Origin: Daucus carota subsp. sativus
Taxonomy: Eukaryota > Streptophyta > Magnoliopsida > Apiales > Apiaceae
Assembly (NCBI RefSeq): GCF_001625215.2
Contig: NC_030385.2
Span: 35,861,598 to 35,925,597, forward strand
DNA length: 64,000 nt
Direction: 5' to 3'
Made by a program: the position numbers and the translations under genes. Within the stretch, counting starts at the first letter, position 1; each line of letters opens with the position of its first letter. Below, piece after piece: positions 33,852 through 46,459 of the stretch. Under the pieces are notes generated by a model. That model did no database searches. It saw only the letters and a program-made list of their open reading frames with translations, and was not told the origin of the DNA.

Positions 33852-36800
33852 CTATTGTTCCTCTTGATACTCGGGCTTCAAAACCCAAGAAGATCCGCTA
33901 GGATTTTTCTCCAAAGTGGCGATTTCCTTCAAGAGATTCTTGAACAAAGGAAGGTCTTTGGAGGGAATCCTGTCCTTGAAATGCTGTACTATACTTGCTG
34001 AAACAGCTCTCCCACCTCTTTGTAGTAAAAATGTGCAGATCTGACGTATTAACACTTCTGGCTGTACCCCAGACAAATTTGATGACTTCATTTTTCTATC
34101 ATTTGCAGAACTCCCGGTAGAGCTTGAGGCCATGCCAAATTGCTGTTCAATCCCATCGCCGATTGCCCTTTCTTGATTTCCTCTTATCTTCGCTAGTAAT
34201 TCCGAAGAAGTTAATGCTTTACCAGTAGCTGCTCCAGCGGCCAAGCTCAAATTTCTTCCTTCGCTGTTAGGCAATCCTTCAGAAGGCCTAGAACTACCAA
34301 TTAACTTAGTGTTTACAGTGGAGCCAAACTTTTGACGAGCAGATGATGGTGCACCAGCAGCCCCTGATCTTCCTGTCCAGGTAGGAACAGCTATACTCTC
34401 TCGACTTCTAATCACCCTTGACTGGCGTAATGCTTCAGCTGCTCTCTGTGCAACTCGAGAAGCTTGTTCCTCTAGTTTCAGCTTCTCTTCATCGTTAGCA
34501 TTCATGATCAGATCATGGTTCACCGCACTCTGAGGTAAAAGTTAATCGCAAAGACAGTAAGCTGGACAACTAAAGAAACCTTCTGATGTTGTAATCAATG
34601 TTTATATATGAATAACATTCAGTTCACAAATTAAATACTCCTGGAGAACAGGAGAGATCGACATAGAAGAAAACAACAAAAAGTAGTAAATACCCCCATT
34701 AACTAAATCTGCTTCGAGCTATAGAACCAAAAATTGTACAGTGCATATTGCTTTATTTTGGTTTTCAGTTTCACAAGTTCATAAAAGAGGTCAACCAGAA
34801 AGAAGGAACACATAAATCTCATGTCCGAAGTATCATGTATGTAGAAAAAACTTACATGAATCCCATGAGCATCAAAGAGAGATTGTAATATATTTGATTC
34901 CACATCAGTTTCCTTGCCACTATTTTCAGCTCTCTCTTTTCCCTTCTTGGACGATTTGATTGTCGAGTCATGTCCATTCTCGGTACTAGCAATGCTTGCA
35001 CTAAATGCTGTTGGTTTATTTAATTTAGCATCATGTTCGCTGTCTTTATGATTACCCACCACATTTACATCTTCAGCTAGCTGGCTGAAAATGCTAGAGG
35101 TCTCAGTAGAGCCATGCTCTCCATCATCAGTAAGTACAAAAAGATCCTTCATGTCACGGGATTTAAAGAACCTTTTCTGCTGCGGATTCTTTAATATTTT
35201 GTTAGTGAGGAAATGCTTGTAAATCTGCCGGTGATACACTTTCTCTTCAATTGTTCCACGGGTAATCAATCTGAAAACTGTGACATCTTTTGTCTGACCG
35301 ATACGCCAAGCACGCTCCCTCGCCTGTCATGAGCAACATCAAATGTTATATCAGATGCAATAAAGCAATTAACTTCGACATTATTTGCAGTTAAAAATAT
35401 AGCTCACTCAGTCCCAGAAACATCTTCAGGAACTAAAACTTCCAGAGTCTATATGGCCTAGGTTGGGAAGAGGAGCTTTTTTTATTTTTGAAAGAATAAA
35501 CACTAATGCCTACAGCAGATTGCTAAATACCTCCTAGAAATAGTAACTGGAAATATGGACCAACTAATATCTACAAGAAGCTTTTTTTTTATGCTCCAAA
35601 AGTTCAGGAAGAAGATGCTATGGTCATGACATCAAGAAACAAGTAATTGGGTCAATTTTCAGTAAATATGTAATAAGAAACAGAATAATTCAGAAGCCAA
35701 ACCTGCATATCAGTTGAAGGATTCCAATCAGGGTCAAATATGATCACCCTGTTTGCACCAGTAAGATTTGTTCCCAAACCACCAACCCTAGTTGTTAAAA
35801 TGAAGATGAAGACCTCATCTGAATTGTTAAATTCATCTATTAATGTCATTCTCTGTTTAACAGGAGTGACACCATCCATTCTACGGTATGTATAGGAACA
35901 ACTAATCATAAAACTTTCCAAAATGTCAAGCATTTGTTGAGTTTGTGCAAATAGAAGAACACGATGACCTTGCTCCTTCCAAACTTTGAGAACTTCAGCA
36001 ACAACTTTCATTTTCCCACTGCGCTCAGGATTTCCATAGTCAGGGTCCCCGTAGGAATGTTCCCTCTCAAGCAGATCGGGGTGGTTGCAGATCTTTCGCA
36101 TCACATCAATTCCATAAAGAGAATTCCTGTTCCCGTTAAAGATCTGCTCAACCTCAGAACTAGCAAGGAATGCTCTATACACGGACCGCTGCTCTGAAGT
36201 GAGGCTACAGAAGAGGACATGTTCAGTTTTCTTCGTTAGCTGAGCATTTACATCAGCCTTCATACGCCGGAGGAGGTAAGGCAAAATAATATCACGTAAA
36301 ACAACAGCGCATCTGCATACCCACAAGATCAGTGATGGGATACAAGCAAAAATCATATCATCCATGTCTACCAAAGATCCAGTAAGGTAGTAGATATAAT
36401 TTCAACAGTACTTAGCATAAATTTTTAAATAAGGTATTAACATAATATTCCATTTTAAAACCGGTAATAATTGACACTAATTCTAATTTTCATCATTCCT
36501 TATCTAAGCAGTTTGTTGCTTTGCTTAACAGTGTAACAGAACCAGCTTGGATGTGACTTTCCTCACACTTAGGCTTAATAACTACTATTTATTGTTTTAT
36601 TTCAGTCCTTCACTGATTGTATAAACTGTGTCATCACTTTTAAGATCATTTAACGGGAGCGTAATTGATGAAACGGCATACAAACAGCAAAAAGTATTGG
36701 AAAAACACAGTCCATTGTGGTATTAAAATGAGTATAAATAGCCACACCTGAAACTTTTTCTCTTTATGAAAACATAGCCTAAAGTAGCCTTGATTCAGAT

Positions 36801-39800
36801 GTATCTAGTACTCCGAACCGAAGGAAGTAGAACTAGATAAAGTACAAGAAGGGAATTTAGAGCAGTAGAAGTCTATTGTCACAACATTTACCTATAAGCA
36901 GTTGATACTTGCAAAGGTGAGGCATTGGCATAACCACCAACAGAAATGGGAACTGCAAATTCAGCTTCAAATATGGGTAGCACACCCAATTTTCCAGGGA
37001 AAACAAAGTCAAAAAGAGACCATAGTTCAGACAACTTATTCTGAATTGGAGCACCCGTCATTATTATACGATGAACAGTACGTAGCTGCTTGCAAACTAA
37101 AGTGACATCAGCATTTGGATTCCGGATTCTATGGCCTTCATCCAGAACTGCATAACCCCAGCCAATATCGAGAAGTTTCCCCCCTAGCAACCGGAGCTGC
37201 TCGTAAGTGGTAATTAACAATCCAGAATCTGATTTTAACACACGTTTAATCAAGGTATCCCATTTTTTGTCATTTCGCCTGGATGAATTTACCCTGATGT
37301 CAGACTCGCTTTCATAATCACTTTCATCAGATTCGGCCTGCTTCTTCTTTGCAGTAATGTCATGAGCAGAATCATGTAATATTTCAACATGAAATGCTGG
37401 GTACCATTTTTGGGCTTCACGCTTCCATTGACGCAAGAGTGTTACGGGACAAACAACTATGCTTGGCTTGTACATATTACTAAAATGCAATGCTCCAAGA
37501 AAAGCTAAGACTTGGATGGTTTTACCAAGCCCCATCTCATCTCCAATAATTCCACCTACTTTCTGGCAATGAAGTTCCCAAAGCCACTGCACCCCAACCT
37601 TTTGATAGTCAAAAAGTTTGGTGAAAATGGTCTCTGGAATATCTAGACCACCTTCAAGCGTCACAAAAGAGGGTTCATCGTCTACGGACTCTTGGTTATC
37701 TTCTTCATTACTAGAGGTTCTTAAATCTTCTGCAAGTAATCAACCCGTAATCAGGATCGCATATATATCTATTTAGCTCTTCATGTACGGTAAAGAAGTA
37801 TGCAACTTTTTCCTTTCTAAAGATGATGTATAATTAGGATGCAATTGTTCTAATATAGTACTCAATCTATATAAGCATCTCAATTTTTTCTTCGAAAACG
37901 ATATCAGAAAACAGTGCTTACATTCCTTCATTTTTGAACTACATTGGTTCTCTAACTGTATAAACTGTTTTTACACATCAACATTCTCCTATTAGGATGG
38001 GGAACACAAGTGTATAAACAATATTTTCTGAAGGAGAAGTTATGGCTCTTGCACTTCAACAGAGTGATGATATATTATGGGTTTTTTTTTTTTTGCTGAG
38101 TGGCATAATAATATACGTAAATATAGCACAGAGCTGGTGTTGCTAAAAATGGATCTTTAGTTTTCTATTATTCAAATGTAATTTGTGTCCCGCCTGCAGT
38201 GTGTGAATGAGAATCAATAAATCAGTCGCAAATTTCATTTATCTAAAGATGTTCATAAAAAAAGACTATCTTTTTTATATAAACTTACTAATTTCACTTT
38301 GCCTTTTAAAACTAGCAACATATCTAACATCTTTGCTGGGCCTCACAAGTTAATAACCACATTAAACTATAAGAGACCATGCACATGTAACAGACAAAAC
38401 ATACCACTTATTTCCAGATTTGAAACTTCTTGAGAAGTTAATTTTCTCCATTTTTTTCCAGCTAAAGGCCTTTTCTTTCTTCTAAAGTCCTTGTCAGTTT
38501 CAGGCATATTTCTAAGTGACCGAGGTATTCTTGGGGGTGCTCTAAGCCTTTGGAAAGGACGAGTTGGGGCATCAAGTCTAGGCAGAGATTCCGGATCTAA
38601 TAGCTTGGTTGTTGGGCGAGCTTCTGCAGCTTGTGATATTGATCGGGCAGCTCTGTCTATGCTAGAAGAAGCAAAATCATCTGTTTTGTCTACGTCCTCA
38701 GGTAAGTCTCTTTCACCAGATGTCCCTCTTTCTTGAATACGACGTTCAAAACCCTTAAGCATGTGAAAGGGGGTTAAAATTCCTTTACGAACTAATTCAT
38801 CCCTTTCCTACACCATAAAAAGTAGATAATTAAGCTTCACAGGCCCAACCATTTAAACGGTGCAAACATAAGAAGTATCTCATCTACTGTACTGGATTCT
38901 TATATAATGAACACATCACACCATCAACTTACAGTTTCAACAAATCCTGCAGATGCTGCATTTAAAACTGCATCAAAGTCACCATCATCTTCAAATGAAA
39001 CTGCTTTCCTACGCTTCTTCTGGCTCTCATTTAATTTTGGATCTTTTCTCTTCCGCTTAGGCTCCTCCTTAACAACATCTTGTATAAACTCCTCAGAAGC
39101 ACTACCTTCAGCAGATTTGCCCTTATATTTGATGAGTTCATTCTCAAGCTGAGTCTTTGTCTTCTTGAGGCTTCTTAACCTATCAGAAGCTAGAGCTTGC
39201 TGAATTGGATCACTGGACCAAGGATTAAAAGAACTATGTTGCTTTCCAGTAGCTTCATCAGGATCACAATCTTCACTTTTTACAGAGTGTACTTGTTCAA
39301 CAGTTGATGCGACAGCATCTATTTCAATATTTACCGCCCTCAACTTATTATAGATTTCAACATGTCTGTGAGATGATGACGGTTCGGTGTCTTCTGCTGT
39401 ATCAATAGCTTTGCGATCCACAGTCCTCCCAGATTCACTGTTTCCCCCGACATTGCTTCTTCCCTGTTGTGCAAGATTAATAAACACAGTCCTAAAATAC
39501 ATATGCATAGCAAAGAACTGAAAGATTGCTGAAGTTAAAACACTTAAGACTCATTAGCTGTCACTTTTCAGTTTTCATAAGGCAGCGACAAGATTCCAGA
39601 ATACCATTTAGCAAAAAAGCAAAATAAAACCCAGAATACCACGCTTCCCCGGGTCCTCAAATAATCTTTCAACTTCCTATAATTTTTTGATAAGTTAACT
39701 AAAACATCTGATTCAAACATACAGAGACTCCCCTAGCGACTGAGGATAATAAGGAAGAATGGAAGATGTCAAGTCCAAACTGCTTTAACAACACATTCAT

Positions 39801-40245
39801 CAGAAAATATAACACATTTCAATTTTCATCCCAACCAACAATTTCTAAAACAAAGTAACCCATCACTACGTTGCAATAAAGTTGTTAAACCTAGCACTAG
39901 TTTTGGTCCTTTTGGATTAGGAATGCCATCTACAATCACCAAAATGATGTGCCTTCAGAAGCAATAGAATTTAAACCACTAAAGTAGCAGACATAAAAAT
40001 TCCAGAACAATGCACATTCATTATCAGGAATAAGACACATTTTATGTACATACAGATTACAGATCAAAACCTGTTGTAAAATTCCACGACAATGCACATT
40101 CATTATCAGAAATAAGACACATTTTATGTACACACAGATTACAGATCAAAACCTGTTGTAGTACAACACGCTCGATATCTTCAGGGTCTGCAGATGTGAC
40201 ACCCAAACTACTCAAGAATGCATTATCTTCCTCTTCTCGTTTCAT
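33852..40245 (-). CDS. CHR8: CSB/ERCC6 (Rad26) SNF2-family ATPase CHR8
   Basis: Minus-strand exons, in transcript order: 40153-40245, 38933-39463, 38405-38807, 36892-37729, 35703-36312, 34856-35323, 33852-34529; 1206 residues. All joins are in frame. The protein follows Arabidopsis CHR8 (At2g18760) throughout. It opens with AFLSSLGVTSADPEDIE and a basic coiled region. Motif I is DEMGLGKT (406-413), then VCPVTLLRQWKREAQKWYPA, motif II DEGH, the helicase C segment RMDGVTPVKQRMTLIDEFNN, TTRVGGLGTNLTGANRVIIF, and ARERAWRIGQTKDVTVFRLI. The C-terminal segment LQ/VQPEVLIRQICTFLLQRGG to LFKNLLKEIATLEK is the winged-helix-like end. CSB proteins remodel stalled RNA polymerase II in transcription-coupled repair in the nucleus. 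An acceptor (TTAATGCAG) four bases before the ATG implies a 5'-UTR intron. The first donor lies in an 82-bp tandem repeat. Confidence 0.96.
39996..40159 (-). repeat. 82-bp tandem duplication spanning the CHR8 exon 1 donor
   Basis: Two copies, about 39996-40077 and 40078-40159, each containing AATGCACATTCATTATCAG, AATAAGACACATTTTATGTA and GATCAAAACCTGTTGTA. On the minus strand each copy ends a CAACAG/GTTTTG junction, so the donor of exon 1 is present twice. Confidence 0.9.
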
Positions 40246-41674
40246 TTCTCTGCATTAACAAATCAATCATGCCATCACACCGACAACAACAGAGCCACTA
40301 GATGACAGCATACAATTTCACTCATACATTACAACAAATATCAAAATATGTACACAACAGACTTATGCCTAAACATCAAACGCCATCGATTAAAGCAAGA
40401 TAAAGGTGGGCCAAAATATGCAAATTAGTCATCAGCCATAAGCTACGAAAACAATTCATAGTAACAAATTTGATATAAATAAGAGTAAATTTATACCTAA
40501 ATATAGAAACTACACTTGAGCTCAAAGTCATAATTTAGAAACACACAAACAGATAAACAAGAATGTATAAAATCAAACCAAAACTAACCCTAGGACACGT
40601 AAATATCAATCAAAGACATGATTCTCAACATTCGTCTCCATATGATCATGTATTAAACGATTATATGAGGAAACTGAAGTTGAAATCTCACCAAAATCTC
40701 GTGATTCAAACTCGTGACTCGGTCTTAAATCTACACAAAAGATAAAAAAGAAAATTAAGAAAATCTTAGGGAAAATAATCAAACACAGATGTGATTATAA
40801 ACCCTAATACAGTTGTGTAATTCGAGTTTGCTTGGGTCTCGACAATGGGTAACGATGACGGGATGGTGTCTAACGTGAACAAGAGGTGTAGTGTTTTAAC
40901 CTACGCACCCCTCTTCTTTTGTGTGAAATTACGGTTTTGGTCATATGGCGGTCTGTTTGTTTTACCACTTTAATGCTGGGTCATACGGCGGTCAGTGGTT
41001 CTAGGCTTGTGAACCAACAACTTCGCGCGCTTTTCTTAAAGTCAGTATTTACGATTTAATGACTTAATGTTGGTGATGGTTCATTCATTTTAAATTATTT
41101 TTTTCCCCGGATTTTAAATTTATGTTAGTCATGAAAACTTGGTCATAAAATGTTTTTTTGTAAAAATAATAATTTCGGTCCAATCTCAGATTCATCTCAA
41201 ATTTTATGTGTGTTTCATTTTCAAAAATTGAAGAATATTATTAGTATGATCACGAGAAATATATATATTTTTTATTTGCATCAATACAGTCACGGCTCAC
41301 GAGTATGGTCATGAGTATGCAACGAGGTACTCTCGATATACATAAAAAAAATTAATAATACTAAATCATAAATTTAACTAAAAAAATATTTTAAATCATA
41401 TAAATATGTTTGTTTTTTGAAATATACATCACATCATATACATCTCAAATTTCTTGTAACATCATTTCCTTTGTGCCAAATGTCTTCTTGATTTTTAAGG
41501 GGAACAATTTAAATAACTAATTTTGATCTTACAATTTCTCATGAATTTGCTAAGTCGTGCTCGGATCAAAGACTACTTGCTTGCAATGTATCTTGCTCGT
41601 ATAAAAATGGGTAATTGGATTGTAATTGTTTTCGCAGCACTCCTTATTAAAATAAATTACTACTATAAATTATG

Positions 41675-41726
41675 TCATTTGTAGGAGTTCTTTTTTTTTT
41701 TTTTGACGGATCATTTGTAGGAGTTC
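41675..41726 (-). mobile_element. Severely truncated retroposon tail with 16-bp target duplication
   Basis: TCATTTGTAGGAGTTC occurs at 41675-41690 and again at 41711-41726, flanking only T14 plus GACGGA. On the minus strand the insert reads TCCGTC followed by A14. The SINE at 9904 ends CATCGTC followed by A15, so this looks like the last few bases and tail of such an element, inserted in reverse. Confidence 0.75.
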
Positions 41727-41828
41727 AAATGAGAGCCATTAATACATATCGTCGGTTAATTATTACTATACCCCTTCAATTCAATAAATTTCTTATACTT
41801 GTTGAGCTCAACAACCTTATTGTACACC

Positions 41829-41900
41829 GACGTGGCCAGTTACAGAACAAACACGTGTCGACTCAACAAGTGTCCACGTAGACACGGTAAACATATAAAT
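41829..41900 (+). promoter_or_regulatory. ABCI promoter: two ACGTG elements and TATA box
   Basis: GACGTGGCC (ACGTGGC at 41830-41836) and ACACGTGTC (G-box CACGTG at 41852-41857) are ABRE/G-box cores. TATAAATA lies at about 41893-41900, roughly 55 bp before the start codon, so the leader is very short. ACGTG cores are bound by bZIP factors such as ABI5/ABF and HY5; which one acts here is not visible. Confidence 0.65.
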
Positions 41901-41953
41901 ATGGACCAATTAGAAGGCTAAAAAATTGTACCCCAGTCTCAATTGTAATTGCA

Positions 41954-44900
41954 ATGGCAAGAGAAGGTGACGAAAGTAATGGCATTCGGGTCAAGGGGAT
42001 GCAATTCGGGTACGACATACAAATCCCGTTATTTGTTGACTTCACCCTCGACATCTCTCCCGGATCTCGATGCCTCCTCGTCGGTGCCAATGGATCTGGT
42101 ACTCCCCTCTCCCTCCTTCCCTCTCTCTCCCTCTCTATCTCCCCCCCTCCCTCTCTCCCTCTCTCCCTCTCTCCCCCCCCCTCTCCCCTCTCTCCGTGTG
42201 TGTGTAACGTGAGTTTCATTTATACAATTTGACTGTGTTTGTTGTAAAATGTGTTGCTTTTTGCTCAATTTGGATTTATTGTCATCACAATGTTAACTTT
42301 GTGGCTGTTATAGTTTGTGTTCTTGGATGATCAAGGAGGATTAACTGTTTATTGAATGATTAGTTCGAGGGAATTAGGGTTTAGTTATAAATTTGAAGAG
42401 ACAACTATCTTACTAGTTTCATTGAAGTATCTGTTGGGGTTTTAATGTTTGATCAATTGGTAATTTAGTAGACTTGTCGTATTGCTAAAACTTTTAGGTT
42501 TGGCCCTACTTAGTATTTAGATCACCATCATAGTTTCAGAATTTTCCCTGATTATTTCTTCCAAAGTCAGGTCTTCCTGGGAACAGTCTAAACCGAAATC
42601 CAGTGTACATGTATTGGGTATGGATTTATATTTGCGACTATTGTAAATCATAAAACTGATTCACATCTGCCTTGCGTGTGTCTTAAATGATACGGAGTAA
42701 TGCCTACTAATCTAAGCCAATTTGCTAATTAATTGATTGATAAATTTCCTAGGAAAGCAATTTGAGATAATGACCATAGCCTTTTAATGTACATGCTGAT
42801 AGTTATCTAAATACACTTTCTTAGAAACTGATGTAATCACTCCCTTCAAGTCACTTTAAAGGGTCCTACTTCTTGCAAACTAGGGCAAAAAACAACTTCT
42901 TATAGCTGCGTATAAATGTCGACAGGGTGCCAAGTCTCAAAATTATTGATTGGGCGTTTCCACTCACTCTTCAGTTCTAATATTTTTGCAGGAAAGACAA
43001 CATTGCTGAAGATTTTGGCCGGAAAACATATGGTTGGTGGAAGAGATGTAGTGCAGGTCTTAAATTGTTCAGCATTTCATGACACACACCTGGTTTGTAG
43101 TGGGGACTTGTCCTATTTGGGAGGATCCTGGACAAAAACAGTGGGCTCTGCAGTAAGTTCTTTATCTCTGTAGTCTGCTATTTAGCCTCTATTTTACTGT
43201 TCAATCTTAATGATCCATGATTAATGTTGCTATATTTTATCATAATTCGTTGTTTTAGGGTTTTCCTGTCTTTTAAACCATAACTGCGTGTATCCATGTA
43301 TCCTGCTGTTGCCAATGACCAACATTTTATTTTACTAGAAGTTTTTAAGATAGACCCCAAAATGATTTGTTAGCAACAACCATATGCATTCTGTGCTTTT
43401 TATATAGTGGACAACTTTTGTGTGTGTAAGTGTAAGGGTGTCAATCTAATGAGCCATTATGCATATGCAGGGTGAAATTCCACTTCAAGGAGACTTCTCT
43501 GCTGAGCATATGATATTTGGAGGTGAAGCAGCTTTAGTTATGAATGTATTTTGCATATCTAAGTTTGTGGTTCTAGATATGTTTTCCTTTTATAATTTAT
43601 CTCATTGTTATGACCAAGTTCAAGCGATTGACTTATAAGTGGACAGAAGCTTCATTATTTGTTATTATGTTTGACTTATAAGCGGACAGAAGCTTCATTA
43701 TTTGTTATTATGTTTGCTATACGACTATGTGGATCCTAATATTTTGCACATCTCATTGGCATGACGCAGTTGAAGGGATTGACCCTGTAAGACGTGAGAA
43801 GTTGATTGATTTGCTTGATATTGATTTACGATGGCGGATGCACAAGGTTTCTGATGGCCAGCGACGCCGAGTTCAAATATGTATGGGGCTTCTTCATCCT
43901 TTTCAGGTTTGTTGCACTTGGTTTGCTGACCTAGATTAATATTGGTTGCATGTATACAAATATGGTGCCTGATTATATTTATGATATATTAGCTACTCGA
44001 ATTTAGGGGAATTTATGTTTGAGGTTGAACCCCGTAAACAAGGTACATAAGTATGAGTGCGGATGGCACTCAAATGCGGCACATAGTGGAACCTATACTA
44101 GGACCAGTTAAACTTTATTCCTTCCAGCTTATTGATGATTTCTGGGCTGCAGAAAGGATCTGATTTCTGCTTGTGTCTTCCACAAGGCTTTCTTTGGAAG
44201 TCCACTCCGAGCATGAAAGTCCTTTTTTAGAAGCAAATTGAAAAGTTATTTTTTTAAAATGTACATGTGCTTGTGCTGTGTCAGCAGTGCACATATATTA
44301 GATGCTGTTATATGGTGTATTACTTAAACCATAATCTCTCTCCCAACTGGTCTGGTCAAGCTATTTGAAGATATAGCTTAAATTGATTCCTCAACTAACT
44401 ATATCCCATGCTTGCACAGGTTCTTTTGTTAGATGAGGTTACTGTTGACCTTGATGTTGTTGCAAGGATGGATTTGCTAGACTTCTTCAAGGAAGAGTGT
44501 GAGCAGGTAAAAGCACCATTAAGTTCTGTTACATTTAACAGGGATTTAAGTGGTTATAACAAATCTATTTTCCATAACCAAAAGATGTCTTGAGAAGAAT
44601 ATTCTTTGCATATCTGCATATAGCATGTTATGCAGTGCACTATAGTCTTGGAGTGGCTAGGACTAATGAGTTTGGCCGAGTGATGATTTAATCTTGAGTT
44701 AGTTGTATGTCAAGTCCTAGTAAAAATTTCAGCTCATGCACATTGCTGATGGCTTGCAGCTTGTTATGATATTGCCATATTTGAGTAACTACATTAATCA
44801 CAACTGCTGTTCATATTCTGCTGGCCCTTGCTCTTTGCAATACCCTAACAAAATTGTCCAATTAAAACATTCTTATCAAGAAAATCTTTATTAATTTAAA

Positions 44901-45195
44901 TTAACAGAGAGGAGCTACAATTGTGTATGCAACACACATTTTTGATGGACTGGAGACATGGGCCACGGATCTGGCTTACATACAGGATGGAGAATTAAGG
45001 AGGACAGATAAATTATCTGAGCTTGCTGAGTTAAAACACGCTGCTAATCTGCTTTCGGTGGTCGAGTCTTGGCTGCGCTCTGAAACCAAGATAGAGAAAA
45101 AGAAACCTGTCAGTAATTCATCCCAAGTCAGGAAGTCATCTCCTTTCGATTCTTCTCCTTTTAGATCAACCAGACACATGGCTTACTACCGTTGA
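41954..45195 (+). CDS. ABCI20: Soluble ABC ATPase of the ABCI19/20/21 type
   Basis: Exons 41954-42098, 42992-43152, 43471-43522, 43770-43906, 44420-44506, 44908-45195; 289 residues. A single nucleotide-binding domain: an A-loop aromatic (Tyr20), Walker A GANGSGKT (44-51) split by intron 1 after GSG, signature VSDGQ (146-150) instead of LSGGQ, Walker B VLLLDE with catalytic Glu171, and switch His204 in ATHIFDG. There is no transmembrane segment. The C-terminal tail ([16 protein letters not shown]...) is Ser-rich and ends HMAYYR. Sequence such as [20 protein letters not shown] and [20 protein letters not shown] matches plant ABCI20/21 closely. In Arabidopsis these NBD-only proteins form a complex at the ER and influence cytokinin responses. 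ABCI20 and ABCI21 cannot be separated here. Confidence 0.92.
42104..42190. repeat. (CCCTCT)n pyrimidine tract at the start of ABCI intron 1
   Basis: CTCCCTCCTTCCCTCTCTCC-type repeats run for nearly 90 bases immediately after the exon 1 donor. They give rise to long open frames on both strands that are not genes. Confidence 0.85.
43629..43714. repeat. 43-bp tandem duplication in ABCI intron 3
   Basis: GACTTATAAGTGGACAGAAG at 43630 recurs with one change at 43673 (GACTTATAAGCGGACAGAAG). Both copies continue CTTCATTATTTGTTATTATG. Confidence 0.9.
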
Positions 45196-46217
45196 TAATA
45201 CTCGGTTACTACTTTGCCGTGGAACAGAAACTTAATAGCTACAAATTAAAAATTTATCGTGTGGACTCCATCAGCCAGGCAGTAGTAAAGTTCTGGTAAG
45301 AAATAACCTTCTGCCATCAAACCTATGCAATATTGGGTGATATTATTCCAACCTAAAGCATCACACAACTTTTCTACATCAATATAGAGTTATACTTGGC
45401 CTAACTTTGAGGAAACTCATCGCGTTAAAGCCCCCTAAGAATATTCTTCGTGTCTGAGATATTTTACTTCATTTTATCTGAAATTGTTACAGAATCAAGT
45501 GTGTCGTGTCTGTTATATTATACTATTGCAAGTTTGCTGGTGAAAAATTGTATGATCTTCCATCGAGTTCGGCGGAAAATTGTATGATCTGCCATTGTCT
45601 TGTTTGTTTACATCTGTATTGTATGTACACAGAGTACCTTCATATATTTTGTCTAGCTCTGAAGCTCTCTAAAGCTCACTTGTACACTATTCAGATGCTC
45701 TTTATTCGATTTCTTTATTTTGATATGAATAAAGCATGTCATGATTCTTCTTTAGCTCACTTTTACATAAAGTTGGTAAACAGTAAATAGTTGACATATC
45801 TTAGTACTACATTATTAAAGCACATAAAACAAATACAAAGCTGAAAATAAAAGCGCTCAGAGCATCAAAGTGTAGATTCAGTCAACTTGTCCGTAAATAC
45901 TTTTAAATGATGATTTTGTCATATCAGATTTACGTACAAAAAAAGAGGACCTATCACAAGTGTTTGATTTAGTTTATTCTTTCTTGAAAAAATCTGAATA
46001 ACTTTTTGAATTCAATAACTTATTTAAATAACAAATATGAAACATTTTTTTAATATTTATTGGTAAAAATTTGAAAAATCGAAATCTTAGTCATTTCCTT
46101 TTCAGCGGACAGGCACGCCATCTTCCTCAGTTGTTCCCCTGTGATCTGTGAATACTCATTTTATATACACTCCTCCATACACGTATACACATTATATCTT
46201 AAAAATAAATACATTTA
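45196..46217. other. 3' flank of the ABCI gene
   Basis: 3' UTR (probably to about 45,750, where AATAAA-type sequence occurs) and AT-rich spacer. No gene seen. Confidence 0.55.
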
Positions 46218-46459
46218 GAGCATCTCCAACCATGGGGATGGCTAAATTTGTTGAACCTCTACAGACCTGTAAGAAATCTGTAGGATGATTACACATCATT
46301 TATTACTATATTAAACTGATATATCCTATTTATAACAACTAAAATATTAATAACATACTCTTTTTAAATTATAGGCAACCAATATAGCCAATACCATTGA
46401 AGCAAAATGTCTTACATGTTCAGAGCCAACGATTATAGCCAATGCCGTTGGAGATGCTC
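46218..46459. mobile_element. Tourist-like (PIF/Harbinger) MITE upstream of the NDR kinase gene
   Basis: 242 bp with ends GAGCATCTCCAACC and GTTGGAGATGCTC and TTA duplicated at each side (46215-46217 and 46460-46462). A 3-bp TTA target duplication and these ends mark PIF/Harbinger derivatives. It ends about 30-60 bp before the likely NDR leader, so it sits in the core promoter region. Confidence 0.85.

Larger units (their letters stand above)
40246..41953. other. Head-to-head region between CHR8 and the ABCI gene
   Basis: Contains the CHR8 leader and promoter (about 40250-41000, including AATACAG and CCCTAATAC stretches), AT-rich spacer with no recognisable element to about 41640, a SINE-tail relic (41691-41710), and the ABCI promoter. 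No other gene seen. Confidence 0.6.

Noticed and set aside
39996-40159. CRISPR-like or satellite array
   Set aside because: Only two units, no spacers, in a plant intron; a simple tandem duplication.
41863-42268. Overlapping open frames on both strands rich in Arg/Gly/Glu and Ser/Pro/Leu
   Set aside because: They arise from the CCCTCT tract after the ABCI exon 1 donor; the composition is purely repeat-driven.
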